Shown: positions 32,408 to 40,629 of the stretch, one piece after another
How positions within the stretch are numbered: position 1 is the stretch's first letter
Layout of the letters: each line of letters starts with the position of its first letter
Assembly (NCBI GenBank): GCA_051877855.1
Contig: JBJEJH010000020.1
Coordinates: 62,001 to 126,000, forward strand
Origin: MGBC120314 sp051877855
GTDB lineage: Bacteria > Bacillota > Clostridia > Lachnospirales > Lachnospiraceae
Length of the DNA: 64,000 bases
Direction: 5' to 3'
Made by a program: the position numbers and the translations under genes
Notes under the pieces: generated by a model
What the model was told of the DNA's origin: nothing
What the model saw: only the letters and a program-made list of their open reading frames with translations
The model's database searches: none

Positions 32408-33409
32408 TTAAAAATTTGTTGTATTGCGTTTTATTATATCAGCAGCAATAAGCGTCCTTTTAGGGACATCACTGCTGTTAAATACCTTCATCAGGTTCTC
32501 AACGGTGGTGAAGCAAAGTGCCTCGACCTTGCTGTCGATACTGGTAAGTTCAGGTTCAGTACAGTTGGCCAGAATAGAATTGTTATAGCCAACGATACTT
32601 AGATCCTTTGGAACCGATAAATGCTTTTCGTAGGCGTATTTTAAAGCGCCAACAGCTAAAAAATCATCGGAAGTGACTACCGCGTCAAAATGGATTCCCT
32701 GTTCATGAAGAGAAGAGAGGTAATCTTTGGCACGCCGGATATCCTTATTACAAAGCTGTATGAATTCTGAACGTTCTGCGATGTGATGGGTGGACAATGC
32801 CCTGCGATAGCCGGATATTTTGTTCATTCCACTCTGGGATGTGCTGGTATAGAGGTAGACGATATTCTCATGTCCACTTTGAATCAGCTGACTGGTTACA
32901 TCGTACACGGCTGATTCGTCGTCACACTGGGCAGAGTAAATGTTCTCCCCCTCGAGATAGCAGTTCACCAGCATGATGGGTAAGTTCTTTGCTGCATCGA
33001 TAATATAGTGGTTCTTGTCCGTGTCTGAGTCAATAAACTTGGAACCTACAAGAATAATTCCGTCCACACGCTTGGAAATAAGAAGTTCCATATATTTCTG
33101 TTTTGTGGAGTTATCGGTGCCGGTACAGCAGAGAATGGAGTCATAGTCATTGTTTCGAAGGTCCTGTTCGAGATAGTAGACTGCATTGGCAAGATATACA
33201 TCGGAGGAATCAGTACACATGATACCGATGGTTTTCATGGTATTTAGTCCCAGACCGCGAGCAAAGACATTCGGAGTGTAGCCCAATTCTTCCATGACAG
33301 AAAGCACCCGTTCACGCGTCTTGGAACTGACATTGCGGTTGCCGTTCAAGACCCTTGAAACAGTGGCGATGGATACGCCTGCTTTTTCTGAAACGTCATA
33401 GATATTCAT
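32408..33409 (-). CDS. LacI family transcriptional regulator of uronate genes
   Basis: The 333-residue protein has the LacI-type helix-turn-helix and hinge at the N-terminus (IYDVSEKAGVSIATVSRVL, residues 3-21, then RVLSVMEELGYTPN), followed by a periplasmic-binding-protein-like sensor domain (about 60-333). By context it is an UxuR/KdgR-type regulator that answers to a uronate or KDG intermediate; the ligand is not visible. AGGAGG precedes the ATG. The divergent intergenic region contains two LacI-type palindromes next to promoters for its own gene and for uxaB, so self-repression is likely. Confidence 0.92.
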   Translation of the reverse strand: MNIYDVSEKAGVSIATVSRVLNGNRNVSSKTRERVLSVMEELGYTPNVFARGLGLNTMKTIGIMCTDSSDVYLANAVYYLEQDLRNNDYDSILCCTGTDNSTKQKYMELLISKRVDGIILVGSKFIDSDTDKNHYIIDAAKNLPIMLVNCYLEGENIYSAQCDDESAVYDVTSQLIQSGHENIVYLYTSTSQSGMNKISGYRRALSTHHIAERSEFIQLCNKDIRRAKDYLSSLHEQGIHFDAVVTSDDFLAVGALKYAYEKHLSVPKDLSIVGYNNSILANCTEPELTSIDSKVEALCFTTVENLMKVFNSSDVPKRTLIAADIIKRNTTNF

Positions 33410-33494
33410 GGAAGACCTCCTTACGATGATAGTAAGTTTTGCAAAGTAAAATCAGGGTTATTTTAGTATTACAATCCCGTGAAATTTCTCAAAT

Positions 33495-33508
33495 TGTAAG
33501 TGCTTACA
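33495..33508. promoter_or_regulatory. LacI-type operator A
   Basis: TGTAAGTGCTTACA is a 14-bp palindrome with one imperfect central pair. It lies 13 bases downstream of the -10 box of the minus-strand promoter, a position suited to blocking the LacI-uxaC operon. Confidence 0.75.
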
Positions 33509-33521
33509 TACCATTGATTTT

Positions 33522-33550
33522 ATTATACAATGGTAAAATTAAATATACAA
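33522..33550 (-). promoter_or_regulatory. Promoter of the LacI-uxaC operon
   Basis: Read on the minus strand, TTGTAT (33550-33545) and TATAAT (33527-33522) are separated by 17 bases. The expected start is near 33515, just before operator A. Confidence 0.7.
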
Positions 33551-33583
33551 GTAAGTTTTTTATAAAAACAATGTAAATATACA

Positions 33584-33612
33584 TTGACTTTAGTTTATAT
33601 TCACTATAAAAT
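33584..33612 (+). promoter_or_regulatory. Promoter of uxaB-uxaA
   Basis: TTGACT at 33584-33589 and TAAAAT at 33607-33612 with 17 bases between. The expected start lies in operator B. Confidence 0.65.
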
Positions 33613-33617
33613 AGAAA

Positions 33618-33631
33618 TGTAAGCGCTTACA
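33618..33631. promoter_or_regulatory. LacI-type operator B, perfect palindrome
   Basis: TGTAAGCGCTTACA is its own reverse complement and starts five bases after the -10 box of the uxaB promoter. The sequence also fits the catabolite-response (cre) consensus bound by CcpA, so it could be a site for the local LacI protein, for CcpA, or for both. Confidence 0.85.
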
Positions 33632-33797
33632 CAAGCAAATTATGATAGAAATGTGGAGCGTTATATGGTAGAATATTTATATATTTTATTGCCTTTTCTC
33701 ATTGGGATGGACAGGCTTGCAGGCAGTATTCCTTATGAGGATTACATAAGGTAAATTAAGGGCTAAGCCCTAAAAATATTTTTAAGGAGACAAGAAA

Positions 33798-35294
33798 ATG
33801 CAGAGATTAAACAAATCAATTACTAAGGCTGTAGACAGACCGGTTAAGGTTCTTCAGTTCGGTGAAGGTAACTTCCTTCGTGCATTCGTTGATTACATTT
33901 TTGATGTAACAAATGAGAAGACAGATTTTAACGGTGGTGTGGTAATCGTTAAGCCGATCGAGTTTGGTAACCTGGATCGTTTTCACGAGCAGGAGTGCCA
34001 GTACACACTTCAGTTAAGAGGTTTCGTAGATGGTCAGCCTAAGGAACTTACACGTCAGATTACATCCGTAGTTGACGCTGTTGCAGCGATTGATGATTAT
34101 CAGAAGTATGTTGATTATGCAACATGCGATACCCTTCGTTTTATCGTTTCAAACACAACCGAAGCCGGTATCGTATTTGATGAGAATGACAATGATCCGG
34201 ATGCAATGCCGCCTAAGACATATCCGGGTAAGTTAACACAGCTTCTTTACAAGAGATTCCAGAAGTTTAACGGAGCTAAGGACAAGGGTCTTATCCTTCT
34301 TCCGTGTGAGTTAATCGCAGACAATGGTATCGAGCTTAAGAAGTGTATTATGCAGTTCATCGATCTTTGGAAATTGCCGGAAGATTTCAAGAACTGGGTA
34401 AACGATGCATGTTCATTCTGCCCAACATTAGTTGACCGTATTGTTCCCGGTTATCCAAGAGATGATGCAGCTAAACTTTGCGAAGAGTGGGGTTATGAAG
34501 ATCAGTTAATCGACCGTGCCGAAGTATTTGGTCTCTGGGTTGTTGAATCTGATTCAAACCTTCCGTTAGAGCAGTTGGAGAAGGAACTTCCATTTAAGGA
34601 AGCCGGACTTAATGTTGTATTTACAAAGGATCATCATCCATATAAGGAAAGAAAGGTGCGTATCTTAAATGGTTCTCATACATCTTTCGTACTTGCATCC
34701 TTCCTTGCAGGTAATGACAATGTAGAGAATTCTATGAAGGATCCGGTAATCAGAAAGTACATGGAAGAAACATTATATGATGAAGTAATTCCTACACTTT
34801 CATTAGCTAAGGAAGACTGCGAAGAGTTTGCTAAGGCTGTTATCGACCGTTTCTTAAACCCATTCGTAGATCACAGATTACTTAGTATTTCCCTTAACTC
34901 AGTTTCTAAGTGGGAAGCAAGATGTCTTCCTTCATTCTTAGGATATGTTAAGAAGTTTAATAAGCTTCCTAAGTATCTGACATTCTCTATCGCAGCACTG
35001 ATGAGCTTCTACTCAACAGACAAGGATGGCGAATTAAATGGAGGATATGTTCTTAAGGGTGACAGAAATGGTGAAGAATATACCATTCAGGATGACAGAG
35101 CTGTTCTTGAATTCTTCAAGGAGAATTCAGTTAAGAGCCCGGCAGAATTTGCACATGCATACCTGTCTAATACAAAGTTCTTCGGTGGCGAGGATCTTAC
35201 AAAGGTAGCCGGACTTGAAGATGCAATCACAAACTACATTGCAGATATTCGTACAAGAGGTATGAGAGCTGTAGTTGATGATTTAGTAAAGTAA
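33798..35294 (+). CDS. uxaB: Tagaturonate reductase (altronate oxidoreductase)
   Basis: The 498-residue NAD-dependent dehydrogenase of the mannitol/altronate family reduces tagaturonate to altronate. The N-terminal dinucleotide region starts VKVLQFGEGNFLRAF near residue 17; the catalytic-type Lys and His region is in KVRILNGSHTSFVLASFLAG near 285. Length and order before uxaA support UxaB over the closely related mannonate enzyme UxuB, since no uxuA is present. AAGGAGAC precedes the ATG. It is the first gene of the plus-strand uronate operon. Confidence 0.92.
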   Translation: MQRLNKSITKAVDRPVKVLQFGEGNFLRAFVDYIFDVTNEKTDFNGGVVIVKPIEFGNLDRFHEQECQYTLQLRGFVDGQPKELTRQITSVVDAVAAIDDYQKYVDYATCDTLRFIVSNTTEAGIVFDENDNDPDAMPPKTYPGKLTQLLYKRFQKFNGAKDKGLILLPCELIADNGIELKKCIMQFIDLWKLPEDFKNWVNDACSFCPTLVDRIVPGYPRDDAAKLCEEWGYEDQLIDRAEVFGLWVVESDSNLPLEQLEKELPFKEAGLNVVFTKDHHPYKERKVRILNGSHTSFVLASFLAGNDNVENSMKDPVIRKYMEETLYDEVIPTLSLAKEDCEEFAKAVIDRFLNPFVDHRLLSISLNSVSKWEARCLPSFLGYVKKFNKLPKYLTFSIAALMSFYSTDKDGELNGGYVLKGDRNGEEYTIQDDRAVLEFFKENSVKSPAEFAHAYLSNTKFFGGEDLTKVAGLEDAITNYIADIRTRGMRAVVDDLVK

Positions 35295-35332
35295 TTGATT
35301 TGTTTTGTGGAATAAATATGATTTAGTAAAAT

Positions 35333-35368
35333 GTAACAGCCATGGCAAGATTTTGTCATGGCTGTTGC
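35333..35368 (+). other. Stable hairpin between uxaB and uxaA
   Basis: GTAACAGCCATGGCAA (35333-35348) pairs with TTGTCATGGCTGTTGC (35353-35368) around GATT, with two G-T pairs. No T run follows; the uxaA ribosome-binding site starts about six bases later. It is better suited to mRNA processing, 3' protection of uxaB or tuning of uxaA translation than to termination. Confidence 0.7.
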
Positions 35369-35383
35369 GGAAATGGAGATAAG

Positions 35384-36871
35384 ATGCAGGATTTTATCAA
35401 AATCAATAATAATGACAATGTTGCCGTAGCTCTCAGACCAATTGATAAGGGTACTACCGTAGAAGTGGCCGGTACGAAGGTTGTAACTGTAGAGGATATC
35501 CCACAGGGACATAAATTTGCCATTGCACCAATTAAGAAGGGTGAGGCTGTAATTAAGTATGGTTTCCGTATTGGTAATGCTCAGGAAGATATTGAAGTTG
35601 GTGCATGGATTCACACACATAATGTAAAGACTGCTTTGGGCGACCTTTTGGAATATACTTACAATCCAACAGGAGTTGATGTAAAGCCAACAAAGGAAGC
35701 TTTCTTCAATGGCTATGTTCGTGGCAATGGTAAGTATGGTGTACGTAACGAAGTATGGATTATTCCAACCGTTGGTTGTGTTAATTCCGTTGCTAAGTCC
35801 ATTGAGGCCAGAGCTAAGGAATTATTAAAGAAGTATCCTAATGTTGAGGATGTTATCGCATTTACCCATCCTTACGGATGTTCACAGATGGATAATGATC
35901 AGGAGAATACAAGAACAATTCTTGCAGATCTGATCAATCATCCGAACGCAGGTGCAGTTCTTGTCCTTGGTCTTGGATGTGAGAACAGTAATATTCCGGT
36001 TATGATGGATTATATCGGTGAGTATGATCCGAATCGTGTGAAGTTCGTTGTAAGCCAGGAATATGAAGATGAGATTGAAGAATCATTAAAACAGTTGGAT
36101 TCTTTGATGTCCTTTGCAAATGGATTCACAAGAGAGCCTGTTAATGCGAAGGAATTAGTGATTGGATTGAAGTGTGGTGGTTCTGATGGCCTTTCCGGTA
36201 TCACAGCGAACCCATTGGTTGGTTCTTTCTCGGATATGTTGGTTTCTAAGGGTGGTACAACCATTCTTACAGAGGTTCCGGAAATGTTCGGTGCAGAGAC
36301 GCTTCTTATGGATCGCTGTGCAGATGAGGAATTGTTTAACAAGACCGTTCACCTGATCAATGATTTCAAGAACTATTTCAAGAGTCATGATGCTGTAATT
36401 TATGAGAATCCGTCACCGGGAAATAAGAAGGGTGGTATCTCTACACTTGAAGACAAGTCCCTTGGATGTACACAGAAGTCCGGTTCTTCGATGGTTCGCG
36501 GTGTTCTTAAGTATGGTGAGAGAGTTTCCGCAAAGGGTCTGAATCTCCTTAGTGCACCGGGTAATGACTTGGTTGCCGCAACAGCATTGGCATCTTCAGG
36601 TGCTCATATTGTGTTGTTTACAACAGGCCGTGGTACACCATTTGCTTCGCCGGTTCCAACGGTTAAGATTTCTACGAACTCGCAGTTGAATGAAAAGAAA
36701 AACAACTGGATTGATTTTAACGCAGGTGAATTAGTAGAGGATTCAACCATGGAAGAGATGACACAGAAGATGTTTGATTATGTTCTTCGTGTTGCTTCAG
36801 GCGAGAAGGTTAAGGCTGAAGTTAAGGGATTCCATGACTTTGCAATCTTCAAGCAGGGCGTAACCTTATAA
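35384..36871 (+). CDS. uxaA: Altronate dehydratase
   Basis: The 495-residue enzyme dehydrates D-altronate to 2-keto-3-deoxygluconate (KDG). An N-terminal SAF-like domain (about 1-90, DNVAVALRPIDKGTTVEV) is followed by the catalytic UxaA domain: GYVRGNGKYGVRNEVWIIPT near 108, HPYGCSQMDNDQENTRTIL near 163, and GLKCGGSDGLSGITANP near 262. Cys and His residues fit the iron-dependent family. An in-frame ATG at 35342 lies in the hairpin; GGAGA before ATG 35384 decides the start. A terminator follows. Confidence 0.95.
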   Translation: MQDFIKINNNDNVAVALRPIDKGTTVEVAGTKVVTVEDIPQGHKFAIAPIKKGEAVIKYGFRIGNAQEDIEVGAWIHTHNVKTALGDLLEYTYNPTGVDVKPTKEAFFNGYVRGNGKYGVRNEVWIIPTVGCVNSVAKSIEARAKELLKKYPNVEDVIAFTHPYGCSQMDNDQENTRTILADLINHPNAGAVLVLGLGCENSNIPVMMDYIGEYDPNRVKFVVSQEYEDEIEESLKQLDSLMSFANGFTREPVNAKELVIGLKCGGSDGLSGITANPLVGSFSDMLVSKGGTTILTEVPEMFGAETLLMDRCADEELFNKTVHLINDFKNYFKSHDAVIYENPSPGNKKGGISTLEDKSLGCTQKSGSSMVRGVLKYGERVSAKGLNLLSAPGNDLVAATALASSGAHIVLFTTGRGTPFASPVPTVKISTNSQLNEKKNNWIDFNAGELVEDSTMEEMTQKMFDYVLRVASGEKVKAEVKGFHDFAIFKQGVTL

Positions 36872-36901
36872 AAAGAATTAATACGATATTCTAAAATACA
36901 G

Positions 36902-36936
36902 AAAATCCGGGATTGTGAAGAATCCCGGATTTTTTA
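36902..36936 (+). terminator. Terminator after uxaA
   Basis: AATCCGGGATT (36904-36914) pairs with AATCCCGGATT (36921-36931) around GTGAAG, flanked by A residues and followed by TTTTT. Could work on both strands. Confidence 0.88.
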
Positions 36937-36948
36937 TCAATTTAGAAT

Positions 36949-36986
36949 AAAAAATCCCTGCCAAAGTATTTTGACAGGGATTTTTA
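36949..36986. terminator. Second terminator, facing the minus-strand kinase
   Basis: AAAAAATCCCTG (36949-36960) pairs with CAGGGATTTTT (36975-36985), with inner CAA/TTG pairs. A runs on the left and T runs on the right make it usable in both directions; it closes the minus-strand kinase gene. Confidence 0.85.
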
Positions 36987-37014
36987 TATAAACATTCACG
37001 ATAATTTCTAAAAA

Positions 37015-38112
37015 TTATCTCTGTACACGGGCACCGGCGCCACCCATGATTGCTTCAACTTCCTTCTTAGAAGCCATGGTTGTATCACCAGGAGTGGTCA
37101 TAGCAAGAGCACCGTGAGCTGCACCATAGTTAACAGCAGTCTCAGCATCGCCTGTTGTCATAAGACCATAGATAAGACCGGAAGCGAATGAATCACCGCC
37201 ACCTACACGGTCCATGATTTCAAGTCCGTCGTACTGCTTAGCCTTATAGATCTCGCCCTCAGCCCAGCAGATTGCTGACCAGTCATTAATGGTAGCTGTC
37301 TTAACCTGACGAAGAGTAGTAGCAACAGCCTTAAAGTTAGGATATGTAGCTGCAGCTGTGTTGATCATCTTCTTGTAACCGTCAAGATTCAATGTCTTTA
37401 AGTTCTCATCGTTACCTTCGATTTCGAAGCCGAGACAAGCAGTGAAGTCTTCCTCGTTACCGATCATAACATCAACATACTTAGCGATTTCCTTGTTAAC
37501 TTCCTGAGCCTTAGCCTGTCCACCGATAGCAGACCACATTGAAGGACGGTAGTTAAGATCGTAAGATACGATTGTGCCATACTTCTTAGCTGTCTTGATT
37601 GCAGCAAGTACAGTCTCACATGACTGCTCAGAAAGAGCTGCGTAAATACCGCCGGTATGTAACCATCTTACACCAAGTGTTCCGAAGATGTATTCAAAAT
37701 CAAAATCTTCCGGAGTTGCCTGAGCAATTGCAGTATTAGCACGGTCAGAACATCCAACAGCACCACGAATACCGAAACCTCTTTCTGTGAAGTTAATACC
37801 ATTTCTACAGATACGGCCGATACCATCAGTCTTCTTCATGTAGATAAGATCTGTGTCAACGCCACCCTGCTCAATGAAGTCCTTCATAAGAAGACCTACT
37901 TCGTTGTCAGCAAAAGCAGTGATAACAGCTGTCTTCATGCCAAAAGCCTTGTGAAGTCCACGGATTACATTATATTCTCCGCCACCTTCCCATGCACGGA
38001 AAGATCTGGCTGTACGAATACGACCTTCGCCCGGATCAAGACGAAGCATAACCTCACCTAAAGATACGGCATCATACTTGTATGTGCCTTCTGGCTTTAA
38101 CTTTAAATCCAT
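37015..38112 (-). CDS. PfkB family sugar kinase, KDG kinase-like (first paralogue)
   Basis: The 365-residue ribokinase-fold enzyme has GEVMLRLDPGEGRIRTA near residue 19, the sugar-binding GGGEYNVIRGL near 43, IGNEEDFTACLG near 220 and the catalytic DRVGGGDSFASGL near 310. Context points to phosphorylation of 2-keto-3-deoxygluconate or a related keto sugar acid. An upstream ATG at 38130 is part of the sequence ATGGAGG, which supplies the ribosome-binding site for ATG 38112. It is divergent from kdgA and differs clearly in sequence from the second kinase, although both end in RVQR. Confidence 0.85.
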   Translation of the reverse strand: MDLKLKPEGTYKYDAVSLGEVMLRLDPGEGRIRTARSFRAWEGGGEYNVIRGLHKAFGMKTAVITAFADNEVGLLMKDFIEQGGVDTDLIYMKKTDGIGRICRNGINFTERGFGIRGAVGCSDRANTAIAQATPEDFDFEYIFGTLGVRWLHTGGIYAALSEQSCETVLAAIKTAKKYGTIVSYDLNYRPSMWSAIGGQAKAQEVNKEIAKYVDVMIGNEEDFTACLGFEIEGNDENLKTLNLDGYKKMINTAAATYPNFKAVATTLRQVKTATINDWSAICWAEGEIYKAKQYDGLEIMDRVGGGDSFASGLIYGLMTTGDAETAVNYGAAHGALAMTTPGDTTMASKKEVEAIMGGAGARVQR

Positions 38113-38192
38113 AATTAAAAATACCTCCATAAAATATATATTATAGTGGATTTATTATATCATAAAATCCATAAGATTTCTATAAAAATATA

Positions 38193-38234
38193 TGAATATA
38201 TTCAATTGACAAAAGAAAGCACGGATTCTATAAT
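38193..38234 (+). promoter_or_regulatory. Consensus promoter of kdgA-kdgK with upstream palindrome
   Basis: TTGACA (38206-38211) and TATAAT (38229-38234) with a 17-base spacer make a full-consensus promoter. TGAATATATTCA (38193-38204), a perfect 12-bp palindrome, ends one base before the -35 box and may be a regulator site shared with the divergent kinase. The LacI-type operator seen near uxaB is absent here. Confidence 0.8.
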
Positions 38235-38277
38235 ATTTACTAGCTAAATTTTTATATTAAAGGAGAAGATTAGTAAA

Positions 38278-39237
38278 ATGGATAAGGTAATTGAAAAACT
38301 TGGTAAAATCGGTATTGTACCGGTAATTGCTTTGGATGATGCTAAGGATGCTGAACCACTTGCAAAGGCTTTGATTGATGGTGGTCTTCCATGTGCAGAA
38401 GTAACATTTCGTACCGATGCAGCAGAAGAATCCATTCGTATTATGGCTTCAAAGTTCCCGGAGATTATCGTGGGTGCAGGTACTGTTCTTACAACAGAGC
38501 AGGCTGACCGTGCTATGAATGCCGGTGCTAAGTTTATCGTTAGTCCGGGATTAAATCCTAAGGTTGTTAAGCACTGTCTTGATAAGGGATATCCAATCGT
38601 TCCTGGTACAAGCAATCCTTCGGATGTTGAAGTTGCAATTGAATTAGGTCTTGATGTGGTTAAGTTTTTCCCTGCTGAAGCAGCCGGCGGCCTTAATATG
38701 ATTAAGTCCATGGCAGCACCATATACCAATATGAAGTTTATGCCAACCGGTGGTGTTAATGCAGCAAACTTGAAGTCATATCTTGATTTTAATAAGATTG
38801 TATGTTGTGGCGGATCCTGGATGGTTAAGAAGGATCTTGTTGCAGCCGGTGATTTTGCAACCATTGAGAAGCTTACAAGAGAAGCTGTTGATACAATGCT
38901 TGGTTTTGAAGTTCGTCATGTTGGTGTGAACTTAACAAGTGCTGAGGAAGCAGAGGAACTTGCTGATCAGTTAAATAAGATGTTCAGTTTCGAGAAGAAG
39001 GTTGGCAATAGTTCTGTATTCTCAGGTACAGGTTTCGAGTTAATGAAGAAGCCGGGCCGTGGAACACATGGTCATATCGCAATTGCTACAAACTACATTG
39101 AGAGAGCAATCTATCATCTTGAGCAGAGAGGCTTCGAATTCGAAGAAGAGTCAAGAGTAGTTAAGGAAGGCAAGACTAAGGCTATCTATTTCAAGGGTGA
39201 ATTTGGTGGATTTGCTGTTCATCTTGTACAGAAGTAA
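38278..39237 (+). CDS. kdgA: KDPG/KHG aldolase with C-terminal glyoxalase-like (VOC) domain
   Basis: The product has 319 residues. Residues 1-205 form a class I KDPG aldolase barrel: VIALDDAKDAEPLAKAL, ICAEVTFRTDAAEE-type active loop near 40, VGAGTVLTTEQADRAM near 64, and the Schiff-base Lys in VVKFFPAEAAGG near 128. It splits KDPG into pyruvate and glyceraldehyde-3-phosphate. Residues 212-319 form a second domain with RHVGVNLTSAEEAEELADQL, HGHIAIATNYIERAIYHLEQ and a closing VHLVQK, which looks like a VOC (glyoxalase-type) fold. Normal Eda proteins stop near 215. Role of the extra domain is unknown. Confidence 0.9.
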   Translation: MDKVIEKLGKIGIVPVIALDDAKDAEPLAKALIDGGLPCAEVTFRTDAAEESIRIMASKFPEIIVGAGTVLTTEQADRAMNAGAKFIVSPGLNPKVVKHCLDKGYPIVPGTSNPSDVEVAIELGLDVVKFFPAEAAGGLNMIKSMAAPYTNMKFMPTGGVNAANLKSYLDFNKIVCCGGSWMVKKDLVAAGDFATIEKLTREAVDTMLGFEVRHVGVNLTSAEEAEELADQLNKMFSFEKKVGNSSVFSGTGFELMKKPGRGTHGHIAIATNYIERAIYHLEQRGFEFEEESRVVKEGKTKAIYFKGEFGGFAVHLVQK

Positions 39238-39284
39238 TTTAAGAGATTAAAAGTGTAAATATATTTAACGGAGGAATTAATAAA

Positions 39285-40316
39285 ATGGCAAAAGTTGTTA
39301 CTATGGGTGAAATCATGTTAAGATTATCTACACCAAACCATGAGAAGTTTATTCAGGCGGACGAGTTTGATGTATGCTACGGTGGCGGTGAAGCTAACGT
39401 TGCAGTTTCACTTGCAAACTATGGACATGATGCTGAGTTCGTTACAGCAGTTCCGAATAATGAAATTGGTGAGTGTGCATTAGCAGCTCTTAATAAGTAT
39501 GGTGTATCAACAAAGAATGTTGCTAAGTGTGGTGAGAGACTTGGTATCTACTATCTTGAGTCCGGTTGCTCTATGAGACCTTCTAAGGTTGTTTATGACA
39601 GAGCCCATTCTTCAATCTCAACAGCTACTGCAGCAGATTTTGATTTTGATAAGATTTTTGAGGGTGCTGACTGGTTCCACTTTACAGGTATTACACCGGC
39701 TGTTTCAGATTCGGCTGCAGTGTTAACCGAAGAAGCTCTGAAGGCTGCTAAAAAGCATGGTGTAAAGGTTTCCGTTGATCTTAACTTCCGTAAGAAATTA
39801 TGGTCTTCAGAGAAGGCTCAGAAGGTTATGAAGAACCTTATGAAGTATGTTGATGTATGTATCGGTAATGAAGAGGATGCTGAACTTGTACTTGGTTATA
39901 AGCCGGGTAATACAGATGTTACCAGCGGTGATCTTGAACTTGCAGGTTACAAGTCCATCTTTGAGCAGATGGTTGCAGATTATAACTTTGAGTACTGCAT
40001 CAGCTCGTTAAGAGTTTCTCATTCTGCATCAGATAACGGTTGGTCAGCTTGTATCTACTCAAGAGATACCAAGGAATTCTATCATTCAAAGGAATACAGC
40101 ATTCACCCAATCGTTGACCGTGTTGGTGGCGGTGATTCATTTGCAGGTGGTACAATCTGCGGTTTCGTTGATGGCAAGAATTTCAAGGATGCTCTCGAGT
40201 TCGGTGTTGCTGCATCAGCACTTAAGCACACAATTCCTGGTGACTTCAATCTTGTATCAAGAAAAGAAGTTGAGACACTTGCAGGCGGCGATGCTTCAGG
40301 TCGTGTACAGAGATAA
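39285..40316 (+). CDS. kdgK: 2-keto-3-deoxygluconate kinase (second paralogue)
   Basis: The 343-residue PfkB-family kinase follows kdgA by 47 bases and is probably in the same operon. GEIMLRLSTPNHEKFIQA near residue 8, CYGGGEANVAVSLANYG near 31, VDLNFRKKLWSSEKAQ near 164, and the catalytic DRVGGGDSFAGGT near 280 are visible. GGEANVA and the RxxxWS segment are typical of KDG kinases. RBS GGAGGAA. It makes KDPG, the substrate of the enzyme encoded just upstream. Confidence 0.9.
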   Translation: MAKVVTMGEIMLRLSTPNHEKFIQADEFDVCYGGGEANVAVSLANYGHDAEFVTAVPNNEIGECALAALNKYGVSTKNVAKCGERLGIYYLESGCSMRPSKVVYDRAHSSISTATAADFDFDKIFEGADWFHFTGITPAVSDSAAVLTEEALKAAKKHGVKVSVDLNFRKKLWSSEKAQKVMKNLMKYVDVCIGNEEDAELVLGYKPGNTDVTSGDLELAGYKSIFEQMVADYNFEYCISSLRVSHSASDNGWSACIYSRDTKEFYHSKEYSIHPIVDRVGGGDSFAGGTICGFVDGKNFKDALEFGVAASALKHTIPGDFNLVSRKEVETLAGGDASGRVQR

Positions 40317-40356
40317 TTATATCAGATTGATGAAACTATAAGTGGATGACATTTGC

Positions 40357-40394
40357 AAGGGACTATTGCATTTTTATGCAGTGGTCCCTTTTTT
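40357..40394 (+). terminator. Terminator after kdgK
   Basis: AAGGGACTATTGCAT (40357-40371) pairs with ATGCAGTGGTCCCTT (40376-40390) including G-T pairs, followed by TTTT. Strong hairpin. Confidence 0.88.
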
Positions 40395-40521
40395 GCGTGA
40401 GATGGTTCGGATAATATTTCTTGTAATTTATAAAAAACAAAATAATTTTCTTTTTTTCGCTAAAGTTTTTATAAGAGTATGACGATATAGGTAAAGAATA
40501 AGGTTTATTCTATTTATTTTC

Positions 40522-40550
40522 TTGCTATTTTGTACTAAATAGAATATAAT
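40522..40550 (+). promoter_or_regulatory. Promoter of the Ig-repeat protein gene
   Basis: TTGCTA at 40522-40527 and TATAAT at 40545-40550 with a 17-base spacer, about 80 bases before the start codon. Confidence 0.75.
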
Positions 40551-40629
40551 GATACAAGATATTGTGGTTTTATAGTAGTATGGTTTTGTTTACAAGATAC
40601 CCTTCGCTGGTACATGAGGAGATTTTTGT

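Larger units (their letters stand above)
33410..33797. promoter_or_regulatory. Divergent control region of the LacI-uxaC and uxaB-uxaA operons
   Basis: This 388-base gap has no gene. It holds two divergent promoters, two LacI-type operators 123 bases apart, and two leader hairpins before uxaB: CCTTATG/CATAAGG (33731-33751) and AGGGC/GCCCT (33759-33771). Then AAGGAG precedes uxaB. Each operator lies at or just after the predicted start site of one promoter. The other bases are AT-rich with nothing else that I recognise. Confidence 0.8.
40317..40629 (+). other. Intergenic region between kdgK and the Ig-repeat gene
   Basis: This 313-base region holds the kdgK terminator (40357-40394), an AT-rich stretch without a gene, a promoter (40522-40550), and a leader of about 70 bases with a small TACC/GGTA hairpin near 40600-40614 ahead of the GAGGAG ribosome-binding site. 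I see no riboswitch class that I recognise. Confidence 0.6.

Noticed and set aside
40550..40629. Leader of the Ig-repeat gene considered as a cyclic-di-GMP or other riboswitch
   Set aside because: Only about 70 bases long with one four-pair hairpin; no conserved riboswitch core was seen.
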